In this document: piece after piece, positions 8,150 through 17,728 of the stretch
How the letters are laid out: the number at the start of each line of letters is the position of its first letter
Position numbering within the stretch: position 1 is the first letter of the stretch
Assembly: GCF_026967475.1 (NCBI RefSeq)
Contig: NZ_CP114058.1
Location: 1,302,001-1,366,000, forward strand
Length of the DNA stretch: 64,000 bases
Source of the DNA: Rouxiella chamberiensis
Lineage (GTDB): Bacteria; Pseudomonadota; Gammaproteobacteria; Enterobacterales; Enterobacteriaceae
Direction: 5' to 3'
Notes under the pieces: model-generated
Seen by the model: only the letters and a program-made list of their open reading frames with translations
Databases searched by the model: none
What the model was told of the DNA's origin: nothing
Program-made: the position numbers and the translations under genes

Positions 8150-10218
8150 CCTACCGCATTGGCGTAGATATCGGCGGGTCGTTCACCGATTTTGCCGTAC
8201 TGGACGAACGCGACAACCGCATTCGCACATTGAAGGTGCTGTCACGGCCGGACAGCCCCGGCAGCGAGATAACCACCGGTCTGAATCAACTGCGCGCGCT
8301 GTTTGGCATCGAACCTGCCGACGTGCATTACTTCACGCACGGCACAACCGTGGGCGTCAACGCGGTGATTCAACGAAAGGGCGTCAAACTGGCGCTGTTC
8401 ACCACCGAAGCCTTCGAAGATGTGCTTGAACTCGCACGGCTTAAGATCCCCCATATTCATGACTTGTTCTCGCGACGTCCCGAACCGCTTGTCTCGCGCG
8501 ACCGGGTGTTTGCGATAAAAGAGCGCACCGACAGTCAGGGCCGGATCCTGCGGGCCGTCTGCCCCGACTCGGTACGTGTTGCGGTTGAAAAAGCCCGTGC
8601 GCTCGGCTGCGAAGGCATTGTCGTCTCTCTGCTGCATGCCTACCGCAATGGTCATAATGAACGGCAGGTGCGGGAGATTATCGCCGAGATGGCCCCCGAG
8701 ATGCTGACCTCCTGTTCTGCCGAAATCTGGCCCATTATTCGCGAGTATGAACGCACAATCACCGCCACCATCAATGCCTATGTGCAGCCGAAGGTGATTC
8801 ACTATCTCGGTGCCTTTGAACAGGCGCTGAATGAAATGGGCGTGCCCGTGCCGCCGCGCATGACCAAGTCCAACGGCGGGGTGATGAGCGTGGCGCAGGC
8901 CAAGGCCGAATGCGTGCAGATGATCCTTTCAGGCACCGCCTCGGGAGTGATTGGCGCCGGGTATATTGCCGACCAGTGCGGGTTCGACAAGCTGTTGAGT
9001 CTGGATATCGGCGGCACCAGCGCCGACGTTGCGGTGATTCAGCACGGCAGGCCGGAATACGGCAGCGGGGAGGTGATTGGCGAGTTTCAGATCTTCATCC
9101 CGTCCGTGTCGGTGACTTCCGTGGGTCAGGGCGGTGGGTCACTGGCGTGGATAGACCGTCTTGGCGTCTTGCAGGTGGGGCCGGACAGCGCCGGGTCCTT
9201 GCCGGGGCCGGTATGTTACGGACGCGGCGGCACGCAGGCTACGGTCACGGATGCCTTTGCCGCCAGCGGTCTGCTCGGGCACGGCGCATTGGGTTACAGT
9301 GCGGTCAGCGTGAATGTCGAGGCCGCGCGCCGTGCGGTCGCTGCGCTTGCGCAACCGCTGGGTATTTCCATCGAAGAGACCGCCGAGACCGTCATTCAGC
9401 TGGCCATCTCCAGCATGTACACCGACACCAGCGGGCTGATTTCACGTTTTGGTCTCGACCCGCGTGAATTTTATTTTCTGGCCTTCGGCGGGGCTGGCCC
9501 GATGATGGGCTGCTATCTGGCCCGCGAGCTTAATATGAAAGGCGTGATTGTACCGCCGACACCGGGCGTGCTGTCGGCGCTGGGCGGATTGGTCGCCGAC
9601 ATCAAAAACGATTTCATTCTCACCTTGTACCGCGAATTGACCGCGGATTGTCTGGACGACATTGTCGCCGCCGCCGCGTCATTGCAGCAGGACGCCAAAC
9701 GCTGGCTGCAGCGCGAACATGGCGCGGAGCTGGCTTTTACCCTGCAGTTTTCGGCCGATATGCGCTATCGCGGCCAGTCGTTTGAGATTGAGGTGCCGCT
9801 TGAAAACCGCTGGCTTGAGGCCGATGCGAAAGACGGGGCGCTTGTCGCTCTCGGCAACGCCTTCAATCGGCAGCACGAACAGCTTTTCGGCCACAGCGAT
9901 GCACAGGCGGCGATTCAAATCATCAACCTGCGGCTGGTGATTACCTCGCCGACGTCCCGACCCGACCTGCAAACGCTTGCGCGCAGTGCTGCGCCCGTTG
10001 TGGCGCAATCGGTAGTGAATGCCTGGGTCGACGGCGCGTTTCACGACGTCATGGTCGTGCGTCGCAGCACCTTGCTCGCCGGTCAGCGCTTTGACGGCCC
10101 GGCAATTGTCGCGCAGGACGACTGTACCACCTGTGTGCCCACCGGCATGCGCGTGGAGGTCGACGACTTTGGCAATCTGATCATCACCTCAGTGGAGGCC
10201 GCACCGCATGGCTATTGA
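8146..10218 (+). CDS. hyuA: Hydantoinase/oxoprolinase subunit A (HyuA family)
   Basis: ATP-dependent ring-opening subunit of the hydantoinase/5-oxoprolinase/acetone-carboxylase family, acting with HyuB on cyclic amides such as N-methylhydantoin or 5-oxoproline. The 690-aa cytoplasmic protein starts MTYRIGVDIGGSFTDFAVLD, the N-terminal Hydant_A_N phosphate loop. It has the FTHGTTVGVNAVI motif, a second ATP motif SLDIGGTSADVAVI and the FGGAGPMMGCYLAREL segment. The start overlaps the acetyltransferase stop and the end overlaps hyuB by 11 bases, so the genes are coupled. Specificity between hydantoin, oxoproline and other lactams cannot be read from the motifs. Confidence 0.92.
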   Translation: MTYRIGVDIGGSFTDFAVLDERDNRIRTLKVLSRPDSPGSEITTGLNQLRALFGIEPADVHYFTHGTTVGVNAVIQRKGVKLALFTTEAFEDVLELARLKIPHIHDLFSRRPEPLVSRDRVFAIKERTDSQGRILRAVCPDSVRVAVEKARALGCEGIVVSLLHAYRNGHNERQVREIIAEMAPEMLTSCSAEIWPIIREYERTITATINAYVQPKVIHYLGAFEQALNEMGVPVPPRMTKSNGGVMSVAQAKAECVQMILSGTASGVIGAGYIADQCGFDKLLSLDIGGTSADVAVIQHGRPEYGSGEVIGEFQIFIPSVSVTSVGQGGGSLAWIDRLGVLQVGPDSAGSLPGPVCYGRGGTQATVTDAFAASGLLGHGALGYSAVSVNVEAARRAVAALAQPLGISIEETAETVIQLAISSMYTDTSGLISRFGLDPREFYFLAFGGAGPMMGCYLARELNMKGVIVPPTPGVLSALGGLVADIKNDFILTLYRELTADCLDDIVAAAASLQQDAKRWLQREHGAELAFTLQFSADMRYRGQSFEIEVPLENRWLEADAKDGALVALGNAFNRQHEQLFGHSDAQAAIQIINLRLVITSPTSRPDLQTLARSAAPVVAQSVVNAWVDGAFHDVMVVRRSTLLAGQRFDGPAIVAQDDCTTCVPTGMRVEVDDFGNLIITSVEAAPHGY

Positions 10219-12225
10219 TGGACGCAATCTGCAAATTCTGGCGAACTACTGCGCCGCCGCAGCCGACGCGATGGCGTTTACGCTGATGCGCACCGCACAT
10301 TCGACCTTTGTCAAAGAGACGGAGGATTTCTCCTGCCAGATAGTGACCCGCGAGGGCTTGGCGTTTGCTTCGCCGCGCAGTTTTGGTGCACCCTGGTACA
10401 GCGGCATCGATTACGCGCCCGTTTTGGCGCTGATTGAGGACTACCACGAGGGCGATATCTGCATTACGAATGATGCCTATGCCGGGAATGTGGCGACGCA
10501 TTCACCCGATATCCACATCTGGAAGCCGGTATTTTATGGCGGGCAGATAGCCTGTTTCGTGGTTGGGCATATCCATAATACCGACGTCGGCGGCGCAGTA
10601 CCGGCTTCTTTGTCGCGTTCCTGACTGAAATCGTGCAGGAAGGGCTACGCATTCCGCCGCTGAAAATTATCACCGACGGCAAAATCAATGAAGATGTGGC
10701 ACGAATCATGCGTCTTAATGTCAGAGCGCCGGATCAAAACTGGGGTGATTTCAATGCCCAGATAGCGTCGGTCAATATGGGCGAACGCAAGGTGCTTGAG
10801 ATTATCGCGCGTTTTGGCATTGAGGATTTCCTGCAGGGCATTGAGGGAATTCTGGATTATGCCGAGCAGCAGGCGCGCAATATCATCGCCACCTTGCCTG
10901 ACGGAGAGTATTTCTATGCCGATTATGCCGATGAAGATACTGATGGCGGTTATCCCTGCCGCATTGCGGTTACGCTGCGCATTACTGGCGAGACCCTTGA
11001 ACTGGACTACACTGGCAGCGATCCGCAGCTCACGTCCTCACTGAACATGCCCACCGGCGGTCGCGAGCGGCATCCGCTGGCGCTGGTCGGGGTTACCTAT
11101 GTGCTGTCGACGCTAGACCGGCGGCTGTTGCTCAATGCGGGCACGCTGCGACCCACGCGTGCTATCCTGCCGAGCGGCACGGTAATGAATTGCGACTCTC
11201 CTGCGGCGGTGGGAATGCGTTCCCTGACCTGCGCGGTTTCGCAAATCGCAACCTTAGGGGCGTTTTCGCTGGCGGTACCGGACCGTTTGCCTGCCAATTC
11301 ACCGGGCGGTAATTCCATCGTCAATATCAAGACGGTGGATGCCCGCAGTCGAACGGTGGTCGCGTCGATAGGTCCGGTGGGCGGTGGCGCGGGCGGCACG
11401 CCAAAACACGACGGTCCCGATGGCTCCGGCGGGCTTTCTGCCTTTCTCAAAAACACTCCCGTGGAAATCAACGAAGCCGAAGTGCCTATCCTGATTCGCC
11501 GCTATGGCCTGTCGCCCGACAGCGGCGGTGCCGGGCGTTATCGCGGCGGACTGGCGACCGTGATGGAGTTTGAGGTCACCGCGCCAAACACGGTTGTCAC
11601 GGCGCGAAACCGCAACCGCTCGGTATTTGCCTCGGCGGGCGCGGTGGGCGGCAACGCCGGAAAAAACTCGCGCTTTCAGACCCATCCCGATACGCCGCAC
11701 TGTATCGAACACGGCAATATTGATGTCATCAAATGCGGACCCGGCGACATCGTGCGTTTGACCGGCCCCGGCGCGGGCGGCTACGGGCCTGCCCGCGAAC
11801 GCCTGCCGCATAGCGTGTTGCGAGACGTGCAGTGCGGATTCGTTTCCGTCGAGGGCGCACGTCGTGATTATGGTGTGGTTATTCTTGATGGCGAGATTGA
11901 TATCGCCGCCACCGAAATAGCCCGCAGCCAGATGCCCGATACCCGAGCCACCCACTTTGATTACGGCAGCGCCCGAACGGCCTTTGAACAGGTGTGGACA
12001 CGCGAACGTTATGCCATTCTCACCGACTTTCTTGCCGCCGCGCCGGTGGTGTGGCGGCATTTCCTCAAACATCAGGTGTTTGCCGCGGTCGCCGCCGAGC
12101 CTGCCGTGCATGATGAACAACAGATGCAGGCACAAATGGCCGATATCTTGCATGAGTTGACGCGCCGATTTCCGGCGATTGTCGTTCGCCAGTCCCGGAC
12201 GGAGGACAATCTTCATCAACCATAG
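10208..12225 (+). CDS. hyuB: Hydantoinase/oxoprolinase subunit B (HyuB family), with a frameshift near 10620
   Basis: Partner of HyuA in ATP-dependent hydrolysis of a cyclic amide. Two open frames are joined here: residues to VPASLSRS in the first, then LTEIVQEGLRIPPLKI in a second. Adding one C in the CC at 10620-10621 fuses them into a continuous product of about 672 aa with the expected family sequence. The upstream half has the HyuB N-terminus (AMAFTLMRTAHSTFVKE); the downstream half has GGRERHPLALVG, NSPGGNSIVNI and the glycine-rich GPVGGGAGGTPKHDGP. No other defect is seen, so a sequencing error is more likely than a true pseudogene. The MocR gene starts 11 bases later. Confidence 0.85.
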
Positions 12226-12236
12226 GGCGAGGCGCG

Positions 12237-13775
12237 ATGTTTACTCTTTCTGTTCCCAACATGCCGGACCGCAAGGCGCAAGGTTCCCTACAGTCCAGGC
12301 TGCGCGAAAAAATTTCCGAAGCGATTGCCTGTGGGGATTTCGAGCCGGGCCAAACGCTGCCGTCGACGCGCATAATGGCCGGGCAGCTTGATATTTCGCG
12401 CAATACCGTGACTCTGGTGTATGAAGCGCTGGCAGCGGAAGGCGTGCTTGTCTCCGCACAGCGCCGCGGATTTTATGTCGCGCCGGACGCCGTTTCTCGC
12501 CTGCCGCAGAGTCACGCGGTGTCGTCGCGGCCAATGACGGTCGATTGGGACAGCAAGCTCGTCATCAATCCCGCGGCGATGGAGCACATCACACACCCTC
12601 GGGATTGGCGCAGCAAGAAATACACCTTTATGTATGGTCAGCACGATCGCTGGATCTTCCCGATTGATAACTGGCGTAAATGTAGCCGCGATTCCCTGTC
12701 GTTGCATGATATGTATGACTGGACGGTGGATTATGTCGATGAAGACGATCCGGTGCTGCTCGACGCGTTTCGTCGCCGTGTGCTGCCACGGCGCGGGTTT
12801 ACGGCCTCAACACAGGAAGTGCTGGTCACCGTCGGGGCGCAGCACGCGCTGTATCTGGCTATTCAATGTCTGCTTCGACCGGGCATGGTGGTGGGCATTG
12901 AAGATCCGTCCTATCCCGATGTTCGCAATCTCATGCTGTTTCACGGTGCGGTGCTCAAGCCGCTGCCGGTCGACGAAGACGGCGTTATTCTCTGCGAGGC
13001 GATGAAAAGCTGCGACATTATCTATGTAACACCGAGCCATCAGTCACCGACCACTGTGACGCTGTCACTTTCTCGACGTCGGCAGTTGCTGGAAATGGCC
13101 AGCGCACACGATTTTATTATCATTGAAGATGACTATGATACGGAATCGCGCTTTGGCCGCTTTCCGTCGAGCGCCCTGAAGTCCATCGATACCGAAGGGC
13201 GCGTGGTGTATGTCACCAGCCTGTCCAAATTGCTGTCACCGGGGCTGCGAGTCGGTTTTCTGGTTGGCCCGCTGCCGTTTATTCGTCAGGCCAGGGCGCT
13301 GCGGCGAATGAGCATTCGTCATCCGGCGGCCAATAATCAGCGCACCGTGGCGCTGTTTCTGAAAGGCGGTTATTACGAATCGCTGTTGAAGCGCTTTCAT
13401 GATGAATACGCAGGGCGCTGGCAAACGCTGCAACAGGCATTGGCGCGATACATCCCCTGTGCGAACATTGCCAGTTCCGAAGGCGGCAGTTCCGTGTGGC
13501 TGAAATTTCCGCCCTCTATCAATACTCGCGAACTGTCGCAGCGTGCCTATCGGCGCGATGTCTACATTCAGCCCGGTGAAAGCTATTTCCTGCAGGACCC
13601 GCAGCGCACGCGGCCTACGCACTATATGCGTCTCGGCTTTTCTTCTATCAAGATGGAAGATATTGCCGACGGTATTGCTATCGTCGGCGCGGTGGTGGAC
13701 GAGATGCTCGGCGAAATCAACGCCGAGCCGTTATTCGCCGAGCACGATCACGCGGTCGGCGGAAGCCACGGTTGA
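12237..13775 (+). CDS. MocR-type regulator (GntR helix-turn-helix fused to aminotransferase fold)
   Basis: PLP-sensing transcription regulator of 512 aa. Residues about 15-85 form a GntR winged helix (SLQSRLREKISEAIACG, LPSTRIMAGQLDISRNTVTLVYEAL). The remainder is a class I aminotransferase fold with GAQHALYLAIQCLLRPG, the EDDYDTE motif and the PLP lysine in TSLSKLLSPGLRVGF. It is the last gene of the acetyltransferase-hyuA-hyuB run, so it is the likely regulator of that operon, possibly sensing an amino compound through PLP. Its 3' end overlaps the tail of the convergent exporter gene by 45 bases (13731-13775). PdxR and GabR are relatives, but context argues for a hydantoin-specific role. 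Confidence 0.88.
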   Translation: MFTLSVPNMPDRKAQGSLQSRLREKISEAIACGDFEPGQTLPSTRIMAGQLDISRNTVTLVYEALAAEGVLVSAQRRGFYVAPDAVSRLPQSHAVSSRPMTVDWDSKLVINPAAMEHITHPRDWRSKKYTFMYGQHDRWIFPIDNWRKCSRDSLSLHDMYDWTVDYVDEDDPVLLDAFRRRVLPRRGFTASTQEVLVTVGAQHALYLAIQCLLRPGMVVGIEDPSYPDVRNLMLFHGAVLKPLPVDEDGVILCEAMKSCDIIYVTPSHQSPTTVTLSLSRRRQLLEMASAHDFIIIEDDYDTESRFGRFPSSALKSIDTEGRVVYVTSLSKLLSPGLRVGFLVGPLPFIRQARALRRMSIRHPAANNQRTVALFLKGGYYESLLKRFHDEYAGRWQTLQQALARYIPCANIASSEGGSSVWLKFPPSINTRELSQRAYRRDVYIQPGESYFLQDPQRTRPTHYMRLGFSSIKMEDIADGIAIVGAVVDEMLGEINAEPLFAEHDHAVGGSHG

Positions 13776-15833
13776 CGGCCGATGCGCGATAATCACCCGG
13801 GTGATGTCGAGGGCGGCAATAGAGGCGTTGATGTGCGCTTCGTTTTCGACATCGAGATGGCTGGTGGCTTCGTCGAGGAACAGAATGCCCGGACGACGGT
13901 AGAGCGCGCGGGCAATAAGAATACGCTGTTTCTGACCGCCGGAAAGCGAGCCTCCCAATTCGGTAATCAAGGTTTCGTAGCCCATCGGCATCGCCATGAT
14001 GTCCTCATGAATATTACAGCGCCGGGCGCAATCGACGAGGTGTTGTACGTCCCGTTCATCTTCGAAGCTTGCGATATTCTCGGCAATCGACCCGGCAAAC
14101 AGTGTATCTTCCTGCAAGACGCAGGCGGTACAGGCACGGTAATTATTCGCCCCGACCTTACTGATATCCATGCCGTTCAGGCGTACTTCGCCCGACGTGG
14201 GCGGCAGCAGACCCGCCAGAATCTTCATCAGCGTCGTTTTGCCCATGCCCGAGGGGCCGGTAATGGCGACACTTTCACCGGCTTCAACCTTGAGATTGAG
14301 GTGATTTATCAGCGGGGCCGACAGCACGTCGTACTGGAAGGAGACGTTTTGTACCTCCAGTGCAGCGGCCTCGCCGACCCGCAGCAGGGCGCGTTCCGGC
14401 ACATTATGCTCGACGTCGGTCAGCGCGATATCGGCGATGCGTTCGGCGTGCAGCGACAGCATCTTCAGTTGCAGCACCATATCGAGCAGGTTGGCGGCGC
14501 GTTCCGAAAACTGACCGCGATAGGTATTGAATGCCACAAACATCCCGAGCGTCATGTGGCCGTCTATCACCTGGGTTGCCCCGAGCCACAGCAGCACAAT
14601 CTGGTCCAGCGTGGCAATCAGCGTGTTGCCACCCTGAAACAGCATTTCGTAGCGCGTTTTACGCACGGTGGCATTGGCCGTATCGATATTCATGTTCAAC
14701 CAGCGCTGGGCGCGATTAGGAGATAATCCCAGCGCTTTCAGTGTGCCCATGCCGTAAAGTGTTTCCATAAAGTGCGAACCGGCGCGGGCGGATTTCACCA
14801 GCTGCTCTTCGGCAATCTGCCGGTAGGTGGGATAGGTCGACAGACGAAACAAGCAGTAAAGTGTCGTAAACCCGAGGATGACCCACACAAGCCAGCCCCC
14901 GTAAAGCACCATCATCACGATAAGTCCGACCGACATGATGCCGTCCATCAGACTGTTCACGACATTACTGGTCAGCGTGGTGCGCAGGGTGTCGAGAGAG
15001 ACAAAGCGCGACTGAATATCCCCCAGTTTGCGCTTTTCGAAATAAGACAACGGCAGCGCCAGCAGGTGGTCGAACAGCCGCGCCTTCCACTGCACGTCAA
15101 TCAGCGTGGTCATGACCAGCTGCGTCCAGGACTTGAGAATGCTTATCCCGGTTCGAAACAGCACAAAAAACAGCAACCCGAGGCAAATGAGCGTCAGCAG
15201 ATTGGGGTCCTGCGCGGGAATAACGTGGTCCATTACCAACTGCATGCCGACCGGCAGCAGGAGATTGACGGATTCGATCAGGAGCGAGAAGCAGAACAGT
15301 TTGGTGAGTGTGGCAAACAGACCGCCGACGTTGCTGACCATGCGGCGCAAATTCAGCCGGTTGAGATTCTTCCTGTGGCTGAAATCGGCATCGGGCCACA
15401 GCTCCAGCGCCACGCCGGTGAAATGGGCCGAGACTTCCTGCGTGCCAAGCACGCGCTTGCCGAACGCGGGGTCATGCACCACGATGCGCCCGCGCGTTGC
15501 CGAAATCAGCACTACAAAATGATTCATGTCCCAGTGCAGAATGCAGGGGGTCTTGAGCTCGGTCAATTCATCGATATCAAGTCGCAACGCGCGGGATTTC
15601 AGGTTTAGCTGCCGGGTCATCGCCATCAGCGTTTTCAGGGTAACGCCACGGGTCGAGACATCAAACTGCTGGCGCAGGCTGAGCAGGTCGGTTTGCCGCC
15701 CATGATAACCGCAGATCATCGCTACGCAGGCCAGCCCGCATTCGGCGGCCTCGGTCTGAATAATCTGCGGCACCCTGCGGCGAAAGCCGAAGTGCAGTCT
15801 CTCGACCAGTGCATCGAGCTGTAGCTTGTTCAT
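13731..15833 (-). CDS. Bacteriocin/microcin exporter with C39 peptidase and ABC domains (CvaB-like), module 1
   Basis: Inner-membrane ABC exporter that cleaves double-glycine leaders and drives peptide secretion through a HlyD-like adaptor and TolC. The 700-aa protein has the C39 cysteine peptidase at the N-terminus: Gln26 and Cys32 in QTEAAECGLACVAM, His105 in HWDMNHFVVL and Asp121 in VHDPAFG. About six membrane helices follow. The nucleotide-binding domain shows GPSGMGKTT, LSGGQKQR and ILFLDEATSHLD. All catalytic residues are present, so processing and transport should both work. It overlaps the adaptor gene stop and closes the module peptide-peptide-adaptor-exporter. No outer-membrane channel is encoded nearby, so a chromosomal TolC is presumably used. 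Confidence 0.93.
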   Translation of the reverse strand: MNKLQLDALVERLHFGFRRRVPQIIQTEAAECGLACVAMICGYHGRQTDLLSLRQQFDVSTRGVTLKTLMAMTRQLNLKSRALRLDIDELTELKTPCILHWDMNHFVVLISATRGRIVVHDPAFGKRVLGTQEVSAHFTGVALELWPDADFSHRKNLNRLNLRRMVSNVGGLFATLTKLFCFSLLIESVNLLLPVGMQLVMDHVIPAQDPNLLTLICLGLLFFVLFRTGISILKSWTQLVMTTLIDVQWKARLFDHLLALPLSYFEKRKLGDIQSRFVSLDTLRTTLTSNVVNSLMDGIMSVGLIVMMVLYGGWLVWVILGFTTLYCLFRLSTYPTYRQIAEEQLVKSARAGSHFMETLYGMGTLKALGLSPNRAQRWLNMNIDTANATVRKTRYEMLFQGGNTLIATLDQIVLLWLGATQVIDGHMTLGMFVAFNTYRGQFSERAANLLDMVLQLKMLSLHAERIADIALTDVEHNVPERALLRVGEAAALEVQNVSFQYDVLSAPLINHLNLKVEAGESVAITGPSGMGKTTLMKILAGLLPPTSGEVRLNGMDISKVGANNYRACTACVLQEDTLFAGSIAENIASFEDERDVQHLVDCARRCNIHEDIMAMPMGYETLITELGGSLSGGQKQRILIARALYRRPGILFLDEATSHLDVENEAHINASIAALDITRVIIAHRPSTVASADRVIVLGE

Positions 15834-17133
15834 AGACTTGTCCTGCTGTTAACCGGTCCGGTAATGCTTTTTTCAGGCTGTAATAAGGCGAGAGCATCCA
15901 CTGATACAGCGGGCGCTGCTCGAGAAACAGGGTCGATTCGGCCTGCATTCCGCTAGACAGCGCAAGAGGTTGGCCGTGCCAGAGCAGCGACCCCCGGTCG
16001 AGCGAGACGATTGCCTTGAAATAACTGCCATCGGCCGTGGCGGCATTGACGTGTGGCGCGCTGACGTAACCCGCCATCTCTTTTGCGGTGCTCGGGGCAC
16101 TGGCGACGGAGATAATCTTGCCCGGAAACTGGCCATATTTCTGGAAGGGAAAGGCGGCGTAGCTGACGTTGATTTTCTCGCCCAAATGCACGTAAGGGCG
16201 GCTGGCGTCGGGCAACCAGGCGACCAGATAGAAATCATGTTCGCTTTGCGGCACCAACTGTACCAGGCTGTCACCCGCATTGACCATCTGGCCCGGCGTG
16301 ACACTCAGCGACGAGATATTTCCGGCGGTAGGGGCTGTGATCATGATGAGGTTTTTGGCGTTGGCCTGCGCCAACTCGCGGTCAAGCCCCTGCTGCTGAT
16401 ACAGCGACTGCGAGATCTCGTTGTCGAAATCGGCGGCTTTGGTCACTTTTTCGCTTTGCAGATTGCTGATTTGCAATGACTGCTGAATAACCTGCGCGGT
16501 CAGGCTCTGATAGGCGCTTTGCTGCTGGTAATAAAGGTAGCGCTGGTTATTGAGCTGATCGGTGGTAATCAACCCTTTTTTCAACGAGTCAGAGTAGGAG
16601 TCTAGGCTTTTACCCATGGACGCCAATCCTTCCTTTGCCGATGCCACCATGTTATTGAGGCCGACCTGCGCCCGCGTATATTGGTCAAGTTGCTGTTGCA
16701 GGTTGGCAAGCGTCGCGGTTTTGTTGTTGCGCTGCTGGGCGATAATGTCGTCCAGTTGACGTCGCTGTTTATTGATGGCGTCCAGTGTCGAGGTACTGAC
16801 ATTGCCGGATTGCGAAACCTGACTGACATCAATCTGATACAGCGGCATTCCTGCTTCGACCTGCTGACCGTTTTGCACCAGCAATCTGGAAATCACGCCC
16901 TGCTGCGGCGAAAAGAGATTGATGGTATAGGGTTGGGTGATGACTTCTGCGTTGACGTTAATGCGGCGGGTATAATTCGCAAAGGTCAGAAACAGCAGCA
17001 GCAAGACAATAAAGGTGCCGGTCAAGGTCACGGTGACCCATAACGGCCAGCCTTTGAGCAGCAGCGCCTTGCCGAGCCACTGGGTTTGCTGCTGGGTGGT
17101 GGCTTCCTGTCGGAAAAGTGCGGACATCAACAT
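15830..17133 (-). CDS. HlyD/CvaA-like membrane-fusion protein, module 1 (frameshift at 15868-15873)
   Basis: Periplasmic adaptor linking the peptide exporter to TolC. It has a short cytoplasmic N-terminus, one membrane helix (VTVTLTGTFIVLLLLFLTFA), a biotinyl-lipoyl-like segment (LFSPQQGVISRLLVQNGQQVEAG), long coiled-coil hairpin arms rich in Gln and Leu, and a second lipoyl half (ITAPTAGNISSLSVTPGQMV). As written, the frame runs on into the exporter gene to 15661. Restoring one A in the six-A run (plus-strand T at 15868-15873) gives an ending ...LKKSITGPV that matches the paralogue's LKTSIMAPA and stops at 15830, overlapping the exporter start as ATGA. The corrected length is about 434 aa. 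ATG 17127 is an alternative start. Confidence 0.87.
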
Positions 17134-17178
17134 ACTCTGGTGGGAGATAAAGGATCCCCTGCGGCGAGTGCGGCAGAG

Positions 17179-17216
17179 TCATGCGACGGGCACGCATGGC
17201 GCGACCCGTCGCATGA
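17179..17216 (-). other. Strong intercistronic hairpin between peptide genes and adaptor
   Basis: A perfect twelve-pair stem (17179-17190 with 17205-17216, around a 14-base loop) lies in the 101-bp gap between the peptide gene and the adaptor gene. No U-tract follows on the minus strand, so it looks like an RNA-stabilising or processing hairpin, or a leaky attenuator, rather than a full terminator. Confidence 0.6.
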
Positions 17217-17234
17217 ATTCTTTTAAATCAGGAC

Positions 17235-17429
17235 TTAAACCAGTGCTTTCAGCACGTCGTTTACACCTGACTCAACGCTGCTCACCGCGTCAGGAATAGT
17301 GGTGTTCACCAAAGTGTCCACCGCCGTGCCGACGGTGTTGGCAACCGTACCGACGACATTACCCAGCAGGCTTGAAATCAGACCGCCACCGGCTACTTGC
17401 TCAACTTCGACCATATTCAGTTCTTTCAC
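17235..17429 (-). CDS. Microcin-like peptide precursor 1 with double-glycine leader
   Basis: A 64-codon gene with a GTG start (17427-17429) and a good ribosome site (TGGAGA). The leader MKELNMVEVEQVAGG is 15 residues, the length and pattern of class II microcin leaders, and ends in GG for cleavage by a C39 exporter peptidase. The 49-residue mature part begins GLISSLLGNVVGTVANTV. It has no cysteine or aromatic residue, a small-residue and valine periodicity, and net negative charge (five acidic residues, one lysine). This differs from cationic pore-formers and recalls glycine-zipper two-peptide toxins such as Caulobacter Cdz; that resemblance is inference. Paired with peptide 2. No adjacent immunity gene is evident. 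Confidence 0.8.
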   Translation of the reverse strand: MKELNMVEVEQVAGGGLISSLLGNVVGTVANTVGTAVDTLVNTTIPDAVSSVESGVNDVLKALV

Positions 17430-17462
17430 GATAATCTCCAGATTTTATTGACCCGACTCGAT

Positions 17463-17486
17463 GACTTTCGTGTAAACACGCAAGTC
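17463..17486 (-). other. Hairpin between the two microcin-like peptide genes
   Basis: GACTT-t-CGTGT, a two-base AA turn and ACACG-c-AAGTC form a ten-pair stem with one mismatch in the 116-bp gap between the peptide genes. No U-tract follows. It may set the ratio of the two peptides. Confidence 0.5.
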
Positions 17487-17545
17487 GAGCGCGGGTGATG
17501 ATAATGAGAGCGAGAAACGGGAACGCGAGGTTCCGTCCGTGCGGC

Positions 17546-17728
17546 TTAAACCAGCGCGGTGACGACGTCTGATACGCCGGTTGCGACGCTGTTTACCGCA
17601 TTAGGAATCGTGGTATTAACGATGGGGCTTACCAGCGGGCTCACCGTATCAACGACGTTGCCTACCAGACTTGAAAGTAAACCGCCGCCTGCTACCTGCT
17701 CGACTTCAACTGAATTCAGTTCTTTCAT
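17546..17728 (-). CDS. Microcin-like peptide precursor 2 with double-glycine leader
   Basis: A 60-codon gene starting at ATG 17728, with AGAGGTGA immediately upstream; an upstream in-frame TTG is less likely. The leader MKELNSVEVEQVAGG differs from peptide 1 at one residue. The 45-residue mature part begins GLLSSLVGNVVDTVSPLV and shares with peptide 1 both the N-terminal GL-x-SSL-x-GNVV and the C-terminal VNTTIP-x-AV-x-SV-x-x-GV pattern, but the middle is shorter. It lacks cysteine and aromatic residues and is acidic. Peptide 2 is transcribed first, then peptide 1, the adaptor and the exporter. Likely a duplicated pair acting together as a two-component secreted peptide; its activity is not shown by sequence. 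Confidence 0.8.
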   Translation of the reverse strand: MKELNSVEVEQVAGGGLLSSLVGNVVDTVSPLVSPIVNTTIPNAVNSVATGVSDVVTALV

